Shown here: in pieces, positions 39,950-51,534 of the stretch
Numbering within the stretch: the stretch's first letter is position 1
Layout of the letters: each line of letters begins with the position of its first letter
From: Prorocentrum cordatum
Lineage: Eukaryota > Sar > Dinophyceae > Prorocentrales > Prorocentraceae
Direction: 5' to 3'
DNA: 64,000 nucleotides
NCBI GenBank assembly: GCA_963575745.1
Contig: CAUYUJ010000669.1
Span: forward strand, 659,501 to 723,500
The notes under the pieces: model-generated
Seen by the model: the letters and a program-made list of their open reading frames with translations, nothing else
Databases searched by the model: none
What the model was told of the DNA's origin: nothing
Position numbers and translations under genes: made by a program

Positions 39950-40760
39950 CTTTAGTGGAGCTCCCTGTGGGGCCACGAAACGTTGTACTGGGTGGTGGAT
40001 GACGCGCGCAGGCGGTCCCACTGGAACCCCCAGTGGAGCCCTCCATGGGGCCACGAAGCGCTGTACTGGGTGGTGGGTGACGCATGCGGGCGGTCCCACT
40101 GGAGCCTTCGGTGGAGCTCCCTATGGGGCCACGAAATGCTTTGCTGGTGGTGGATGACGCACGCGGGCGGTCCCACTGGGGCCATCGGTGGAGCTCCCTA
40201 TCGGGCCACGAAGCGCTGCGCTGGGTAGTGGATGACGCATGCGGGCGGTCCCACTGGAGCCTTCGATGGAGCTCCATATGGGGCCACGAAATGCTGCGCT
40301 GGTGGTGGATGACGCACGCGGGCGGTCCCACTGGGGCCTTCGGTGGAGCTCCCTATCGGGCCACGAAGCGCTGCACTGGGTAGTGGATGACGCATGCGGG
40401 CGGTCCCACTGGAGCCTTCGGTGGAGCCCCCGATGGGGCCACAAAGCGCTGCACTGGGTGGTGGGTGACGCATGCGGGCGGTCCCACTGGGTGGAGCTCG
40501 CTATGGGGCCAAAGCGCTGTACTGGGTGGTGGATGACGCACGCGGGCGGTCCCAGTGGGGCCTTCGGTGGAGCCCCCGATGGGGCCACGAAGCGCTGTAC
40601 TGGGTGGTGGATGACGCATGCGGGCGGTCCCACTGGGTCGTTCTGGTTGGAGCACTCTATGCGTCCAGGAAATGTTGCATTGGGCTGTGGATGACGCATG
40701 GGGGCGGTCCCGCTGTGACTTTCGGTGGGGTTCCATATGGGGCCACGAAATGAGTGCCAC
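39950..40760 (+). repeat. ~78-bp tandem array (GGATGACGCACGCGGGCGGT)
   Basis: About ten units with GGGGCCACGAA cores at about 39969, 40048, 40124, 40203, 40280, 40358, 40436, 40505, 40580 and 40740. Each unit has CGCTGTACTGGGTGGTGGAT, GACGCAYGCGGGCGGTCCCACTGG and CCTTCGGTGGAGCTCC. The period is a multiple of three, so frames on both strands are open without being genes. Confidence 0.93.
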
Positions 40761-42391
40761 GAGGGGAACGCGGGGCGCTGTTTCTTCCAAGCGAGGACCC
40801 AGCACCACTGGATGGTTAGGAACAGCGGCTACGTACCGCAGCTTAGTTTCGACAGCAACCCCGACCACGCAGCATACACCACGTGAGGTAACCAGTCCTG
40901 GTCGACAGCTGACAAGAACGTTATTGCAACGACGTCGAACACACGGCGAGCCAAATGCCATTCCATCCGAAATAGGAACATTGAATACATCGGAGGCAAC
41001 ATAATGCAGACAATTCGCGCCGTAGATCCCGGCAATGGAACGTGCAGGACAAGAAGCAAACCAATTACGTCACGAGCTATCAGTCATAAAAAGGCAACTA
41101 TTGGACCAAAAGCCAGAAGCCGAAATACTGCGGTACACCCGTGAGCCCAAAGACGATTGCTCAGCAGGCACTGCTATTTCGGCACCAACCCTGGAGCAAA
41201 CTCAGCAGACACACGTGCGCGATGCATGTCGGTCGGCAAGAGGCTCGGCTGCCCTGTCTGCGGGAAAAAGGAAGCTCGTCCGCTCCCGCCTCGCTCTCGC
41301 TTTCTTCGCCGCCCCTCCTTTCGCTTCTCATTCCGCTTCTCGCCATCCATCCCCACCCCCCTTCCTTCTCAGGTCACCCCCCCTTTTCCGCATCGCCTGC
41401 GCCTTCTGTCTCGCCTCGCCGACGCCTTCCGTCGAATCCGCCCCGCCGCTCAGGGGGGGGGACTGGGGGGTCGCCCGAGGAGGCGTCGACGATACGCATT
41501 GGCACTTTGCGGGTGAAGACGTCACGAGGCATACGGGGAGGGGATGGGGAGGATGTTCTAGCTCCTTGGGCTTTGCGCAATTGCTGAACCCAGGGCCCCC
41601 ACCAGGAGATCGTTACAATTCGAGCCACCGCCTCGTCGCTCTTTCTTTGCGGCGCGTTGCGCCGCGGCGCCCGCCGTTCGCAACTCGGTGGCTCCCTGCT
41701 TCTCGCGACCGCCGCTCGACTTGAATCTGGCCTTGGGGGCCTCGCGGGCCTCCCCTGCCCCCATCGGGGTCGAGGGTGTCGCATCCTGTGATTACTCTCG
41801 AAGTGGGAGCTCTGGGCAGGCCCGTTCGATTCGCGCGATCTAGCTCCCCCCCTGTTCTCTGAGCCCGCTCGTAGCCCAGCCGCGCCCCCCCCCTGATCTT
41901 CGCCCCCCAGCACCTCGCGCGGCCGGGCTGTGCATTCCACCCCCTCGGAGTGGGCATGTTACTCCCCTGGCAGAGCTCGCGGCGCCGCGGGCTTTGCATG
42001 CCGCCCCCCGCGCGCCTGTCAACGCCGACCATGGCGAATATGAAGCCGACGCCGAGGCTGCAGCATTCCTCGGCACTTGATTTCCCACTACTCCTGGCAC
42101 GCCCGCTTTGCTCGCCGTTGAGCCCCGTGCGCGCGCGCCGCGCCCCGCGAGTTCTGGTCCTCCGCTAGCCGCGGGCTCCACCAACAAATGGCGTGTGCCT
42201 ATGATTTTTTCCTCAGGCCCGCCATCCTGCTATGCTTGATGCACAGAGCCCAGATGTGGTCGTGCAAAAAAAATCCGCGTCGGCGTCGTTGCCGTCGTCG
42301 TCGTCGTTCGCTGCGGCGGCCCGGGGTGGCGGGTGGTTCTGGATCCCCTGGTACTTTTCCGGGGAAGGGCGATATCTGGAACCCCCGTGGT
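40761..42391. other. No supported gene
   Basis: 40761-41200 is AC-rich like 38687-39385, and 41200-42390 is GC-rich unique DNA. Several 60-230-codon frames overlap on both strands without recognisable motifs. Confidence 0.45.
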
Positions 42392-42707
42392 CATTTCTCG
42401 GGGGGGTTTGTGAGATTCGAGTCTAGAGCCCGTTCGCTGGTAATGAGGGCTGTCTCAGTAGACTCCCTGAGCTTGAAGGTCATGAGTAAGGGGTCCGTGC
42501 CATTTTGGCTCAAGACCCGCCTACTCATCCCTCATCAGTTCCCAAGCATACTATCCTATCCGTTCTCCTTTCTCATACTTCTTCACCTGTTGTATTGCGC
42601 GACCACTCAATTCAGAGCGGCACTATCAGGACTGTGCAGTGCGTCAGCCCGTGGAGGTGGACAAACCAGACATCCTCATCTTCCCCGCTGTCGTCCGTGG
42701 GGCGACA
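42392..42707 (+). repeat. 5' LTR of the Copia-like element
   Basis: Aligns along its length with 54635-54945. The clear similarity begins with TGTGAGATTCGAGTCTAGA at 42409 (weaker back to 42392) and ends in GGGCGACA at 42707, giving TG...CA ends. It contains an SL-like stretch at 42495-42514. Confidence 0.85.
42495..42514 (+). promoter_or_regulatory. DinoSL-like sequence in the 5' LTR
   Basis: CCGTGCCATTTTGGCTCAAG equals the DinoSL CCGTAGCCATTTTGGCTCAAG with one base (A) missing. It sits about 86-103 bp into the LTR. Confidence 0.8.
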
Positions 42708-42708
42708 G

Positions 42709-42720
42709 TGGTAGCGGAAC
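42709..42720 (+). promoter_or_regulatory. Primer-binding site, initiator-Met-tRNA-like
   Basis: TGGTAGCGGAAC begins two bases after the LTR end. Eukaryotic initiator Met tRNAs end ...GCTACCA, which gives a PBS starting TGGTAGC, so the first seven bases match, as expected for a Copia element. Confidence 0.6.
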
Positions 42721-42819
42721 TGCGAGCAGCTCAGCATCCGCGGACCGAGATGGGAGCAGAGAGGACCGATGATAATCTGGACCCGCGACAGACGCATGAT
42801 GGGAGACAGAGTCCACGGT

Positions 42820-44487
42820 GCAGGCCGTGACGGACACGCTGTTACGACAGGAAGGTCTCGGACTCAGTGAAGAGGCGGCGCGGGACTTGGCAAATACCCT
42901 CCTTCAAGCTGCACGGGCGTGCGAATCGTCACGGAACGCTCAGCGGCAGCCGACTGGCGAGGACAGCAACGACGACAGTTGGAAGGAAGTCGACACAGTC
43001 TGGCTTAAGGAGGGCTCGGCGACCGCTCAGGCGGGCTGGCAATCAAGCCGAAGCCGAAGCCGGGACAGGACCCTTCGGGGCGTCCCAGGGCGGGCCAGGC
43101 TGGTGGCAGAGAAGCAGCTGGACGGACGAGCCGGTGTGGCAGGGTAGAGACCACGGCGGCTACAAGTCTAGCTGGGCGTCCGAGGCGACGTGGGGGTCGT
43201 CAGACGTCGGGGACCCCAAGGCGACCGAGGCTTCCGCCTGGGGTCGCAACGACTGGCGATTTGGCGAGCAACAGCAAACGGACACGTGGAAGCCAGGGTG
43301 GAATCATACGATTGATGACAAATGGCGCTGTGGCGCCGGGAAGTGGGAGCCCAATTTTGATCAACGCTACTCCGACCGGGGCGAATCCAAGCCGGGCAAG
43401 TTTTTCACAGATCCCGAGAAGTGGTCGTCCTGGGCCGACTATCGTATGCGGCGTCGCAGTGTCTTGCGATGGAGATCCCTGACCGACGTGCCGACGCACA
43501 AGCAGGTGGATAGGCTCTTCCGCACCCTAGATCAAGACCTGCAACGGAACTTTGAGGATATAGACGACGCTACGCTATGTGGTCCTCACGGGTTTGATAC
43601 CATAACTCAACGCCTCGATCTCTTGTCAGGTGGCAGGCAGGGCGACGACGAGCGCCAGAAGGTGGCTCGCGAGTGTCTCCTGGACTACAGCCGTGAGCAA
43701 GGGGAGAATCGGACCGAGCTTTGGGCCCGCGCCGACACGGCCATCGATCGCGCGGCCACTCAGGGTCTTCCGCCCCCAGACGGCTGGAAGCTGATGTTCC
43801 TTGAGGAGGGGGTCGGTCTGGACGAGCTGACCGCTCAGGTGGCGAAGGTATATAGTCGTGACGGGCCAGAGGAGCTACGCCGCGGCGCTGAACGCCATGC
43901 GAGAGATGGACATCGCGCATCGCGAGCGTCTGAGGGCCCGGCCGAAGACCTACGCCACGATGTCCTCCGGTGACGGCCGGGGCGCTGCAGCGCCAGCTCC
44001 GTCGATGCCGACCTACCAGGTCGAGCATGGCGATTCTCCGATCGACTACTCGGGCGTCTCCTCTCTCGACTCCGAGGGGGAAACGGAGGTCTGGGCCACC
44101 CTGGGCGCAGCCGACGTCGGGGGGGGCGACGCCCAGGCCGCGCCCGCTGCGCTCAACCAGGAGCGCCGCGAGACCTGGAAGCAGAATCGCGACCTGAGGA
44201 TGCAGCTGAAGGTCGACTGGAAGTTCTGCGACAGGTCCGCCTCCGCTGGAGCCCGCGGCGCCGATGGGCGCGAGAGGCCTCGCCGGCCCGGCCGCGGGGC
44301 GGCGGGCGGCGCCTTTCGACCCCGAGAGGGGCGCCTGCCTTTCCAGGAGCTGATCAAGCGCATTCGGCGCCGGCTGTGCCACCCGGAGGGCCGCTGGTCT
44401 CGCGAGCGCCCGAAGCGCCAGGGCCGGGGTCAGAGCGGGGGGGGTCAGAAACCAGCCATGCCGGGAGTCGGAGGCATCATTTCTATA
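42820..44487 (+). pseudogene. gag-like region of the Copia element (frameshifted)
   Basis: One frame (to about 43870) is rich in Trp/Ser/Gly (SWASEATWGSSD, TWKPGWNH) then reads EKWSSWADYRMRRRSVLRW and LDLLSGGRQGDDERQKVARECLLDYSREQGENRTELWARAD, a retroelement gag-type helical core. From about 43858 a second frame continues with DIAHRERLRARPKTYATM and ends in RLCHPEGRWSRERPK, which looks like a CCHC zinc knuckle that has lost most of its cysteines. One frameshift near 43860 separates the two. Confidence 0.7.
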
Positions 44488-44555
44488 TGAGAATGTAGTT
44501 ACGTTTCTCTGCCTACTCTCACTTTTGACGACCCCCCCCCGCGCGCGCCGTAGTT

Positions 44556-44985
44556 TTGCTCGCCGCGGGGCCCGGGGCCGCGGTCGCGGGCGCAGCTGCT
44601 GGCCGGGGCCTCATCGGGGAACCCGCCCTGTGGAAGGTCGAGGAACATCTATCCCATGGCCCCCCCCCCCCCCCGAGGAACTCCAGCGCTCGAGGCGTCG
44701 GCGGAGGGGTCGACCGCTCTCGCCCCTCTGGCTGGGCATCGAGGGCCGGGTGGGAGTTCCGGAGCTGGACGCCCCAAGCCAAGGCGCCCCGCCTCTGTTG
44801 CCCATTGGTTCCCAGGAGTGCCCGGGTGGAGTGGCGGGCCCCCCGAGCCAGACCGCGGGGTTCACCGAGCCGGGGGTCAGCACGCCTACGGCGCGTCTGC
44901 CCTCGGCGCAATGCACCATCCAGGTAGATGACTTTTCGGCTGCCGCCGAGGATTTCAACGCTCCAGCGTCGGTCTTTCGATCGCG
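44556..44985 (+). pseudogene. Protease-like region of the Copia element (degenerate)
   Basis: One frame has GLIGEPALWKVEEHL and SARGVGG; another has LWLGIEGRVGVPELD, APPLLPIGSQE and LPSAQCTIQVDDF. This order (LIGEPAL, GVGG, LLPIG, LPSGH-type) is what I recall from aspartic-protease regions of dinoflagellate Copia polyproteins. The Asp-Thr/Ser-Ala catalytic segment is not visible, and there is a frame change near 44700. Confidence 0.5.
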
Positions 44986-45507
44986 CCCGCACCTGCCCAA
45001 GGGTGCTGTTCAAGCGCAGGGAAGGTATATCACCCCATCTTCGCCCTCTGCTCAGCCAGGCCCTGCGGGAAGGGTTGTCGGAAGCCGCCGGCGGGGTCTC
45101 CGTGGCCGGAGGGGCCAATTGGGACGCCCCCGGGTTTTCTCCCGGGCCAATATTCGGACAGGGGCCGAGAGCGAGCCTGCAGCTCGCATTCCAGCAGTCT
45201 CGGGAAAGATCGGTCATTCTGGGAGTCAGCTAAGGGATCAGTTTTCAGAAGGCAGGTCCAGTTCATCGCCGGGGTTATCCACGGGGTCGGGGCCGGGGGC
45301 TGGGACGGCGGGGGCGGCCGCCGCTGCCCCCGCGGGATCCAGCGTCGAGTCAAGGGCCAGGTCGCGGCGCAAGAGGGGGCCTCCGAGGGCGACTTCAGCT
45401 CCTTCCTCATCCTGCCCCACCGCGGCATCTGGGCTCAAACCATTGAGCACGCGGCAGCCTTGGGCCTCCACCTTCCGAGCGATCCGCGTGGCCGATGCGG
45501 ATGCTGC

Positions 45508-45604
45508 ATCCTGTCCCTGCTTGTCCCTTTTTGTCCTTCGCAGCCCCCCCTTGTCCTTGTTTGTCCGCGTTTGTCCCTGTTTGTCCCTGAAGTCCTTGTT
45601 TGTC
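45508..45604 (+). repeat. TTTGTCCTTG-type simple repeat, left arm
   Basis: Repeats of CTTGTCCCTTTTTGTCC and TTGTCCTTGTTTGTCC. The inverse sequence is at 46624-46745, about 1.1 kb away. Confidence 0.8.
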
Positions 45605-46623
45605 ATGTGTTGATGGGCGTGGTCGCGTGAGGACTCGATTGGTTGGCTGGTCTGTCGGTTGGTAGTGGGCCTGGGATGCTGACGGTTTCGTGTTGTCGTG
45701 TTGTCATGTTGCCGTGTGCGTGTAGTTGTTGGCTGCTGCGCGACGTGTTGTCGTGTTGTCGCGTTGTCAGGTTAACAATTCCATGAGATGCTGCACGCGC
45801 GACATGTCATTATGTGGCCAATAGCATTTGCCGACATGGTTGGACCATGTACGCTGATAGCTCAGTATTTTGTGTTGATTGAACACATGAGCATGTTTCG
45901 CATGGTTTGCTGTCTGCTGTGATTTATTTAGTTGCGTACATGTTCTGCCTGGTCGTTGCTGCAATTCGCGTAGTTGCGAAGGAAACGACAGCAACGTAGA
46001 GGCTTGCATATGAGATCTCAATGGGGCTTTGCTAATTCTGATCTATAACGGTCCAAGGCATCCATTGTTTCCTCGTGGCCGGCGCGGAAGGCCCCCGACG
46101 GCGCCGCTGGTTTTCGAATCTCGGAGCGGCAGGGCGCGACGTCCGCGAATTTGGGCTTCAGCAGGGTCCAATGTCCACGCTTTCGGACCCCGTGCAGGGC
46201 CCGATGTCCACGGTTTGGGAGCCGACTGCAAAAGAGCATTGAAAAGCGCAAAAGTGATTTTCGGGTTTCCAAAAAACTGTTTGGAGTTATTTTCGTCGGA
46301 ATATGCAGATGTCTTAGGTTTTGGGCCTTGTTGGGCCGCATGCCCTTGAATTCTAGGCTTGCGGCGGGGAGATGTCCGCCGATTTGGGCAGCGCTAGGTC
46401 CCCGATGTCCCCAGTGACCCCCCTCTCCAGGCCCCCGATGTCCGCCTTTGTCCGCCCTGCAGCGACCGCTCGCAATGCCACGATGCAACGCCGAGAAGAC
46501 AACCTCTCACGAGGGGCATTGAGGGGCACGCAGAAGCCTAGACAATATAAGGATACCGATATGGCTCTGCAAACGACAACAATCAAGAGGATACGCAATT
46601 ATAGATTAGGAGAGACAAACAGT

Positions 46624-46745
46624 CGCATCGGACAGGGGGGCATCGAGGGACATGGAGGAACAACAAGGGAAAACGAAGGACAAACAGGGACAGACAGGGG
46701 CATCGAATCACCGGGACAAGCTGGGACAAACAAGGACAAATAGGG
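46624..46745 (-). repeat. TTTGTCCTTG-type simple repeat, right arm (inverted)
   Basis: GGACAAACAGGGACAGACAG and GGGACAAACAAGGACAAATA are the reverse complement of the left arm, so the pair could fold or mark the ends of an inserted unit. Confidence 0.8.
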
Positions 46746-47749
46746 ATTGCCAGGCAAATCGGGGGTTCATCTAGGGGCATCCAGCTCCCAAATAACATTG
46801 CGTAATCCTAAGGACGCGCCTGCGGAATAACATGGGAACGCGCGAAAACTCAGCGCAACATGGAAAACCATGCGACACTGTAGCCAACCATTCCTGGGCA
46901 ACTATTCGTGAGCACTGCAGGCGAGTCACGCAAAATTTCGGCATCCCAGATCTTGCAAGTTTGTTGTCAGTATCGTCGACTTTAATACATTTATGAAGTT
47001 TGCATTGTATCGTTCGAGTGCAGGGGCGAATGTCGAGGCGAATGTCGCATTCAGCGTCGAGCGACGGGTGTCGAATCGATTGCGGCCTACGGGATCGCGT
47101 TTCGAGCCTCGCCCGCAACTATAAATAATGACCAGTGACATTTCGAGACTGGTTGCCGCTTGTCGGCGGCGCCCCCGCGAGGAGGCGGACTTCTCCCGCG
47201 CGGCTGAGGTAAATCGCGCTAGGCGTGATAAGTTTTCTTAGAAGGGTATCTCGGCGCTTGGGTCGCACCTCCTTCGTCTGTTAGATATTTGACATTTATG
47301 CTGGCCTCTGCTCCATAGTCTAGATTCTAGATCTTGTCCTCCTCGACAACATCTCAAAATTATATATTCCGACCTTCTGCCCCCGTGTTCCACTTTCCTT
47401 TTGGGTCTAAGCGGCGCCGAAATACCGCCCTGAATTACAGGCCCCGCTCTTGTCGCGGCGCGCTGTCCGCGGCGCCGCCTCGAGCCACGGCGCCGCCGCC
47501 TTCTGCGTTGCGCGGCATCGCCGAAGGGGATGCATATGCGAAGAGTGCCGCCTCAGGCGGAGTCGCGCGCTTGCCCTTGCTTCCTTTATCTCATATGATC
47601 GTGCTCCTCCTGTTCTGATCTTGCCTCCCCGGTTAGTCTCTGGCGTCGGCGTCGCACAATCGAGGCGCGCCCCCCTGCCCCAGGATTGCGGCGCCGGGGA
47701 ATAGTTACCGCGGGGGCAGCGATCAGATTAGCCAGGTTGTTCGGGCGTT

Positions 47750-47940
47750 AGGCTGGTGCTGTCAATCAAGGCGTTGTTTGGTGTTCGGTTAGTGTGTTCA
47801 TGTGTGTTTTTGGGCGTTGTTGGGTGTTCGGTGCTAGTGGGTGTTAGGTTCGGGTGTTCGGACGGCTGTGTGTTGTTGGGTGTTCGGTTAGGGTGTTGTT
47901 GGGTGTTGTGTTAGGGTGTTCGGTTCAAGTGTGGGTTGGG
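47750..47940 (+). repeat. GGTGTTCGGTTAGGGTGTTG degenerate repeat
   Basis: Irregular GGGTGTT/CGGTTAG units, G/T-rich on the + strand. Confidence 0.75.
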
Positions 47941-48256
47941 TTGCTACATCCAGTTCGAATTTGCGCTGGCTTTGGGACATGATTCCGTTCCATATGCCGA
48001 AGACTGTGCCGATTGAAAGGTTACTCGTGAGAAATACGCAGATTCACTGTATTCAGCGACAGTACAGAAACACTATGTGAGTCATGTTAGGCGATGTGGA
48101 AACGTACATTATCTTTTGTCAATTCAATCGAAAAAAAAACAAATTTGCCACGCCCAGCCACACGGATAGCACGGAAGGTGGAGGTCTTCGGAATTCGACG
48201 ACACCTTTCGTGAAAGCGCACAGAGGACTTGGACTACCAGGACCCGGGCAGCAGCG

Positions 48257-49790
48257 ATGCTGGCACCCCGGCCGACGACGACCAAGCCAGGCGGCCCTCG
48301 CGGGCGTCGTGGGGCCCAGGAACGTCCAAGCACGACGACCGACCGCATAAAGGTCAACTCGGACTCGGGTTGGCTGCGCGCAGCCAGGGGCACCTACGCG
48401 CCCGAGAACCTGGCGAGCGGAGGGATGGGCCAGGCGTGCCTCGTCGGCGCGGCGCTGTCCCACGTGTTCAAGATGGCCGAGGAGTTCGGCAACCTCCCAC
48501 GCACCGAGAGATTCTGGCCGACCAACTTGCCGAAAGGATTGCGATGTGTTCTGGAAGCTTTCGGCGCCTGCTGGCGCCCGCCGATCGCAGTGTCGCATGG
48601 CGGGGACGCCTGGGGCAAGTGGTTCAATTTCTCGGGGCGCGCGATGCGAGTGGCCCGCCGCGAGACCAAGCCAGCCATGGATGTGGTGCAGGACGAGCGC
48701 GCGTGCCTCTGCAAGAAGAAGCACGCTGCCTGCGTCCTTTGTGGACAGGGGTGGGCTCAGGGCGGCGGCGACCCCGAATGGCAGGCCCTGATCGCGGTGC
48801 CCAAGCCACCGCCCGGCACCTCCAAGATGCCAATGCCGATGCACCCGGGAACGCTGGCAGTCGCCAGCAGTGGAAGCGGTGTTGGAGTGGTGCCGCACCA
48901 GCGTGCATCCGAGGAAGCCGAGGGAGTAGTCGAAGGGATTCAAGCAGGCCAGGCCGCCATGCGAGAGTCAGCCAAGCGCGAGGCTTCGGTCGAGCGCAAG
49001 GCAGCCGTGGCGCGCGACCCGGAGGACATGGGCGCTGCGGATCGCCAGATTTACCAATTCGAGGAGTTGAAAGCTTTGCAGGCAAAGTTCGAGCAGAAGA
49101 TGAAGACTGAAGACCATGATGGAGACGCAGTTCGCGGAGATGAAGGCCATGATCCAGGGCGTGGCGGCGAGCCAGGCGACGCAGCAGCAGGGCCTCGCGA
49201 CGGTCTCCCGCGCGGTCAAGGAGCAGATGCAGGCCATCGAGGTGGCTCAGGGACAGGTTCAGGAGGCAAGCCGCCCCATCAAGGCGACGGCGCAGGAGGG
49301 GGCGAGCAGCAAGGCGGATCCATCCAAGATCGAAGCCGCTGCAGTCGCGTTCCAGAATGCCGAGATGATCGCACCCTCGCCAGCAGCGCCGCCGCCGCCC
49401 GCTCGGCCGACGCCCCAGCCGGCAGCGTCGCAGTCAGCAGTTCAGCCCCGCGGCCCCTGGTCACCGGGCCAGTGGATGAGCCATCCGGGGCCTCGCGCGG
49501 CGCCCCCCATGGCAGCGGGGCCCCCAGTGGGGGCGACGCCAGAGTCGTGGGCCTACATCGGGACGCGGCCGATCGACAGGGCTCAGGCGCCGCTGGCCAT
49601 GGCGTCGCGTGCGGAGCTGGGCCACCAAGCGGCCATAGATGCAGGGGCTCCAGCGGTGACGGCTCCACCGCCTCTTGGAGGCTACCCGACTTGCGGCCCG
49701 CAGACGCCGCCGAGGAACCCGACCGCGCTCTTCGCGGCGATGGGCCTCCCGGCGGGTGCGATGGGGCCTCGGGCGACGGACCGCTGATGA
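48257..49790 (+). CDS. Unknown ORF within the insertion, one frameshift
   Basis: A frame from about 48257 to 49105 reads GWLRAARGTYAPENLASGG, EEFGNLPRTERFWPTNLPKGLRCVLEAFGACW, ACLCKKKHAACVLCGQGW (a possible C-x6-C-x2-C metal site) and a helical FEELKALQAKFEQKMK. The coding sense then moves to another frame at about 49110, continuing METQFAEMKAMIQGVAASQATQQQ (coiled coil) and a Pro/Ala-rich tail ending LFAAMGLPAGAMGPRATDR at 49787. It is not a Copia part that I recognise. It could be the ORF1 of another retroelement. Confidence 0.5.
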
Positions 49791-49899
49791 TTGCGCGGTG
49801 TCTCTGACGAAATCCGAGAGGAACCAGCTGCAGGCTCTCCGGAGCGACCGAAGGGTCGACTCCGATCTTCGGGGTCCCGCGTGCTGAGTTCAGCCCGAT

Positions 49900-50210
49900 T
49901 CGGGGGCATCTCCGAAGTGCCTCCCCGGAACCTCACGAGGTCCAGAAAGCCAAGAAGCGAGAGGCCCTTCAGCATCTCGCCTTCTGCATGAGGATTGCTC
50001 TTGCAGGTGCAGGGCGGTCGCCGCTTTGCTCTCGAGCACCCTAATGGCGCCGACTCATGGAGAACGCACGTGGATGAGATGATTCGAAAACTCCCAGGGG
50101 TCCAGGAAGTGGTTTTCGACCGATGTCGTTTCGGCCGTTCGGTCGAGGTGGGGACTTGGTCTCGGAAGGCCACCGGGATAATGACCAACGACCCTACCTT
50201 TTAAGTCAGC
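49900..50210 (+). pseudogene. Copia polyprotein, pre-integrase part
   Basis: One frame reads EPHEVQKAKKREALQHLAFCM and the next RRFALEHPNGADSWRTHVDEMIRKLPGVQEVVFDRCRFG, ending TGIMTNDPTF. The FxLEHP...W...PGV order is characteristic of the segment before integrase in dinoflagellate Copia polyproteins (from memory). A frame change lies near 50000. Confidence 0.6.
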
Positions 50211-50529
50211 TCGCAGGGCGACAGTGCAAAGGGGGGCACGTTCATCGCCATCTGGACGGGGTCATATCAACAGAAAATCTCAGATCTACCCCTCGAAGCT
50301 CTTCCAAGCCTTCGCCAGCGCCGTGATGCGCAGCATTCGCGAGCAGGAGGGTCATCCCACCCTTCTGGAAATGGCCGAGGAATGCGGGCCTGAGCTTGGG
50401 GCGTCTCAGGGCGGGGTCGAGGCGTTCCCAGCCGATGATGGGGGCCCCGGGGGGCCCGAAGGTGAGACCGAGGAGGCCAGGGCGAAGGGGGGTCCTGTGG
50501 AACACGAGGTGGACATCAACGCCCCCATG

Positions 50530-51530
50530 ATTTGTCACATAAAAACCGGATTCACACGGCCCATGTCAACCTCGGGCACCCGCAGAAAGAAACATTCCTG
50601 AAGGTTACCGGGCATCTCCGCTCAGTGGCGATGCCGCGCGCGTTTCAGTTCAACAGGGCCATGGCGGCCGACGCTTACTTTTTAAGCCATGAGGAAGAGT
50701 CCGCTCCGGTGCTCAACTGCTTCTGCCACGGTACTAATCTTCAGATCGTGGATGTGTACGATGGTACCCCGGAGGGGGCTTGGAGAGCCTTTCTTTGGGC
50801 TTGGGTTCGGCCCTTTGGGCCGCCCGAGATGCTTCTGTCCGACGGCGGGCCAGAATTCAAGGGGCACTTCGAGCGGGGAATAGAGCATCTAGGAATCTTT
50901 CACCGCGTCATTGACGCGGAGAGCCCCTGGGAAAACGGCAGATGTGAAAGAGCGCGGGGGGCGGGTGAAACAGATTTTGCTCAGAGCTTCGGAGATTTCC
51001 TTGATCACCGGCAGGGCCGAGCTGGAGTCGCTTCTCCATGGGGTCGTGGCCGCCGAGAACCGCTACCTGCACGGAGGCGGATGCGCGCCGTTTCAGCTCG
51101 CGCATGGGATCAACCCAAGGTTGCCGAACGACATGCTGTCCGACGACGGCATGCGTCAGGTCGGGGAAGGGGATCTGTCCCAAACCGCTTGGGACCAGGA
51201 CACAGCGGCGTCCGCTTACTCTCGTCAACATGCCATTCGGGATATGGCGCGACAGGAGCTTTTTCGCTCATCCAGTCGGCGGAAACTGGCGGAATTTCCG
51301 AGGGGAGCGTCTACTGGGACTCCAAGGTGCATCCCGGACAGTGGGTCTTGGTCTGGAGGGGGGCCCCCGTTTCGTCCAGCAAAAAGACGTACGCGCTGCA
51401 GCGCGATAGGCGGGCGGGGCCGGCCTGGTGCTTGTGCAGTCTTGGGGGGCCGCTTGGGCGGCGATGAGGAATCAATCGCCTCTGGAAGTGTTCGTCGGAA
51501 CGAGTGCGTTTAGCGACGTCGCCAGAGGCT
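50530..51530 (+). pseudogene. Copia integrase (frameshifted)
   Basis: HVNLGHPQ is the N-terminal zinc-binding His pair; the Cys pair expected about 30 residues on (C-x2-C) is not visible. The catalytic core shows DAYFL, then LLSDGGPEFKG with the second Asp, then ESPWENGRCER with the Glu. At about 50930 the frame changes and continues EISLITGRAELESLLHGVVAAENRYLHGGGCAPFQLAHG. Further changes near 51300 and 51400 follow around GQWVLVWRG. The enzyme would insert the cDNA into the host genome; this copy cannot make it. Confidence 0.8.
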
Positions 51531-51534
51531 CAGG

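Larger units (their letters stand above)
44986..48000. other. Inserted DNA inside the Copia element, no firm gene
   Basis: Low coding signal. 45508-45604 holds TTGTCC/TTTGTCC repeats and 46624-46745 holds their reverse complement (GGGACAAACAAGGACAAA). 46030-46460 has repeated GATGTCC motifs. 47750-47940 is GGTGTT-rich. No transposase or terminal repeats could be identified. Confidence 0.5.

Noticed and set aside
39960-40760. Overlapping frames of 90-230 codons on both strands
   Set aside because: Artefacts of the 78-bp tandem repeat, also a multiple of three.
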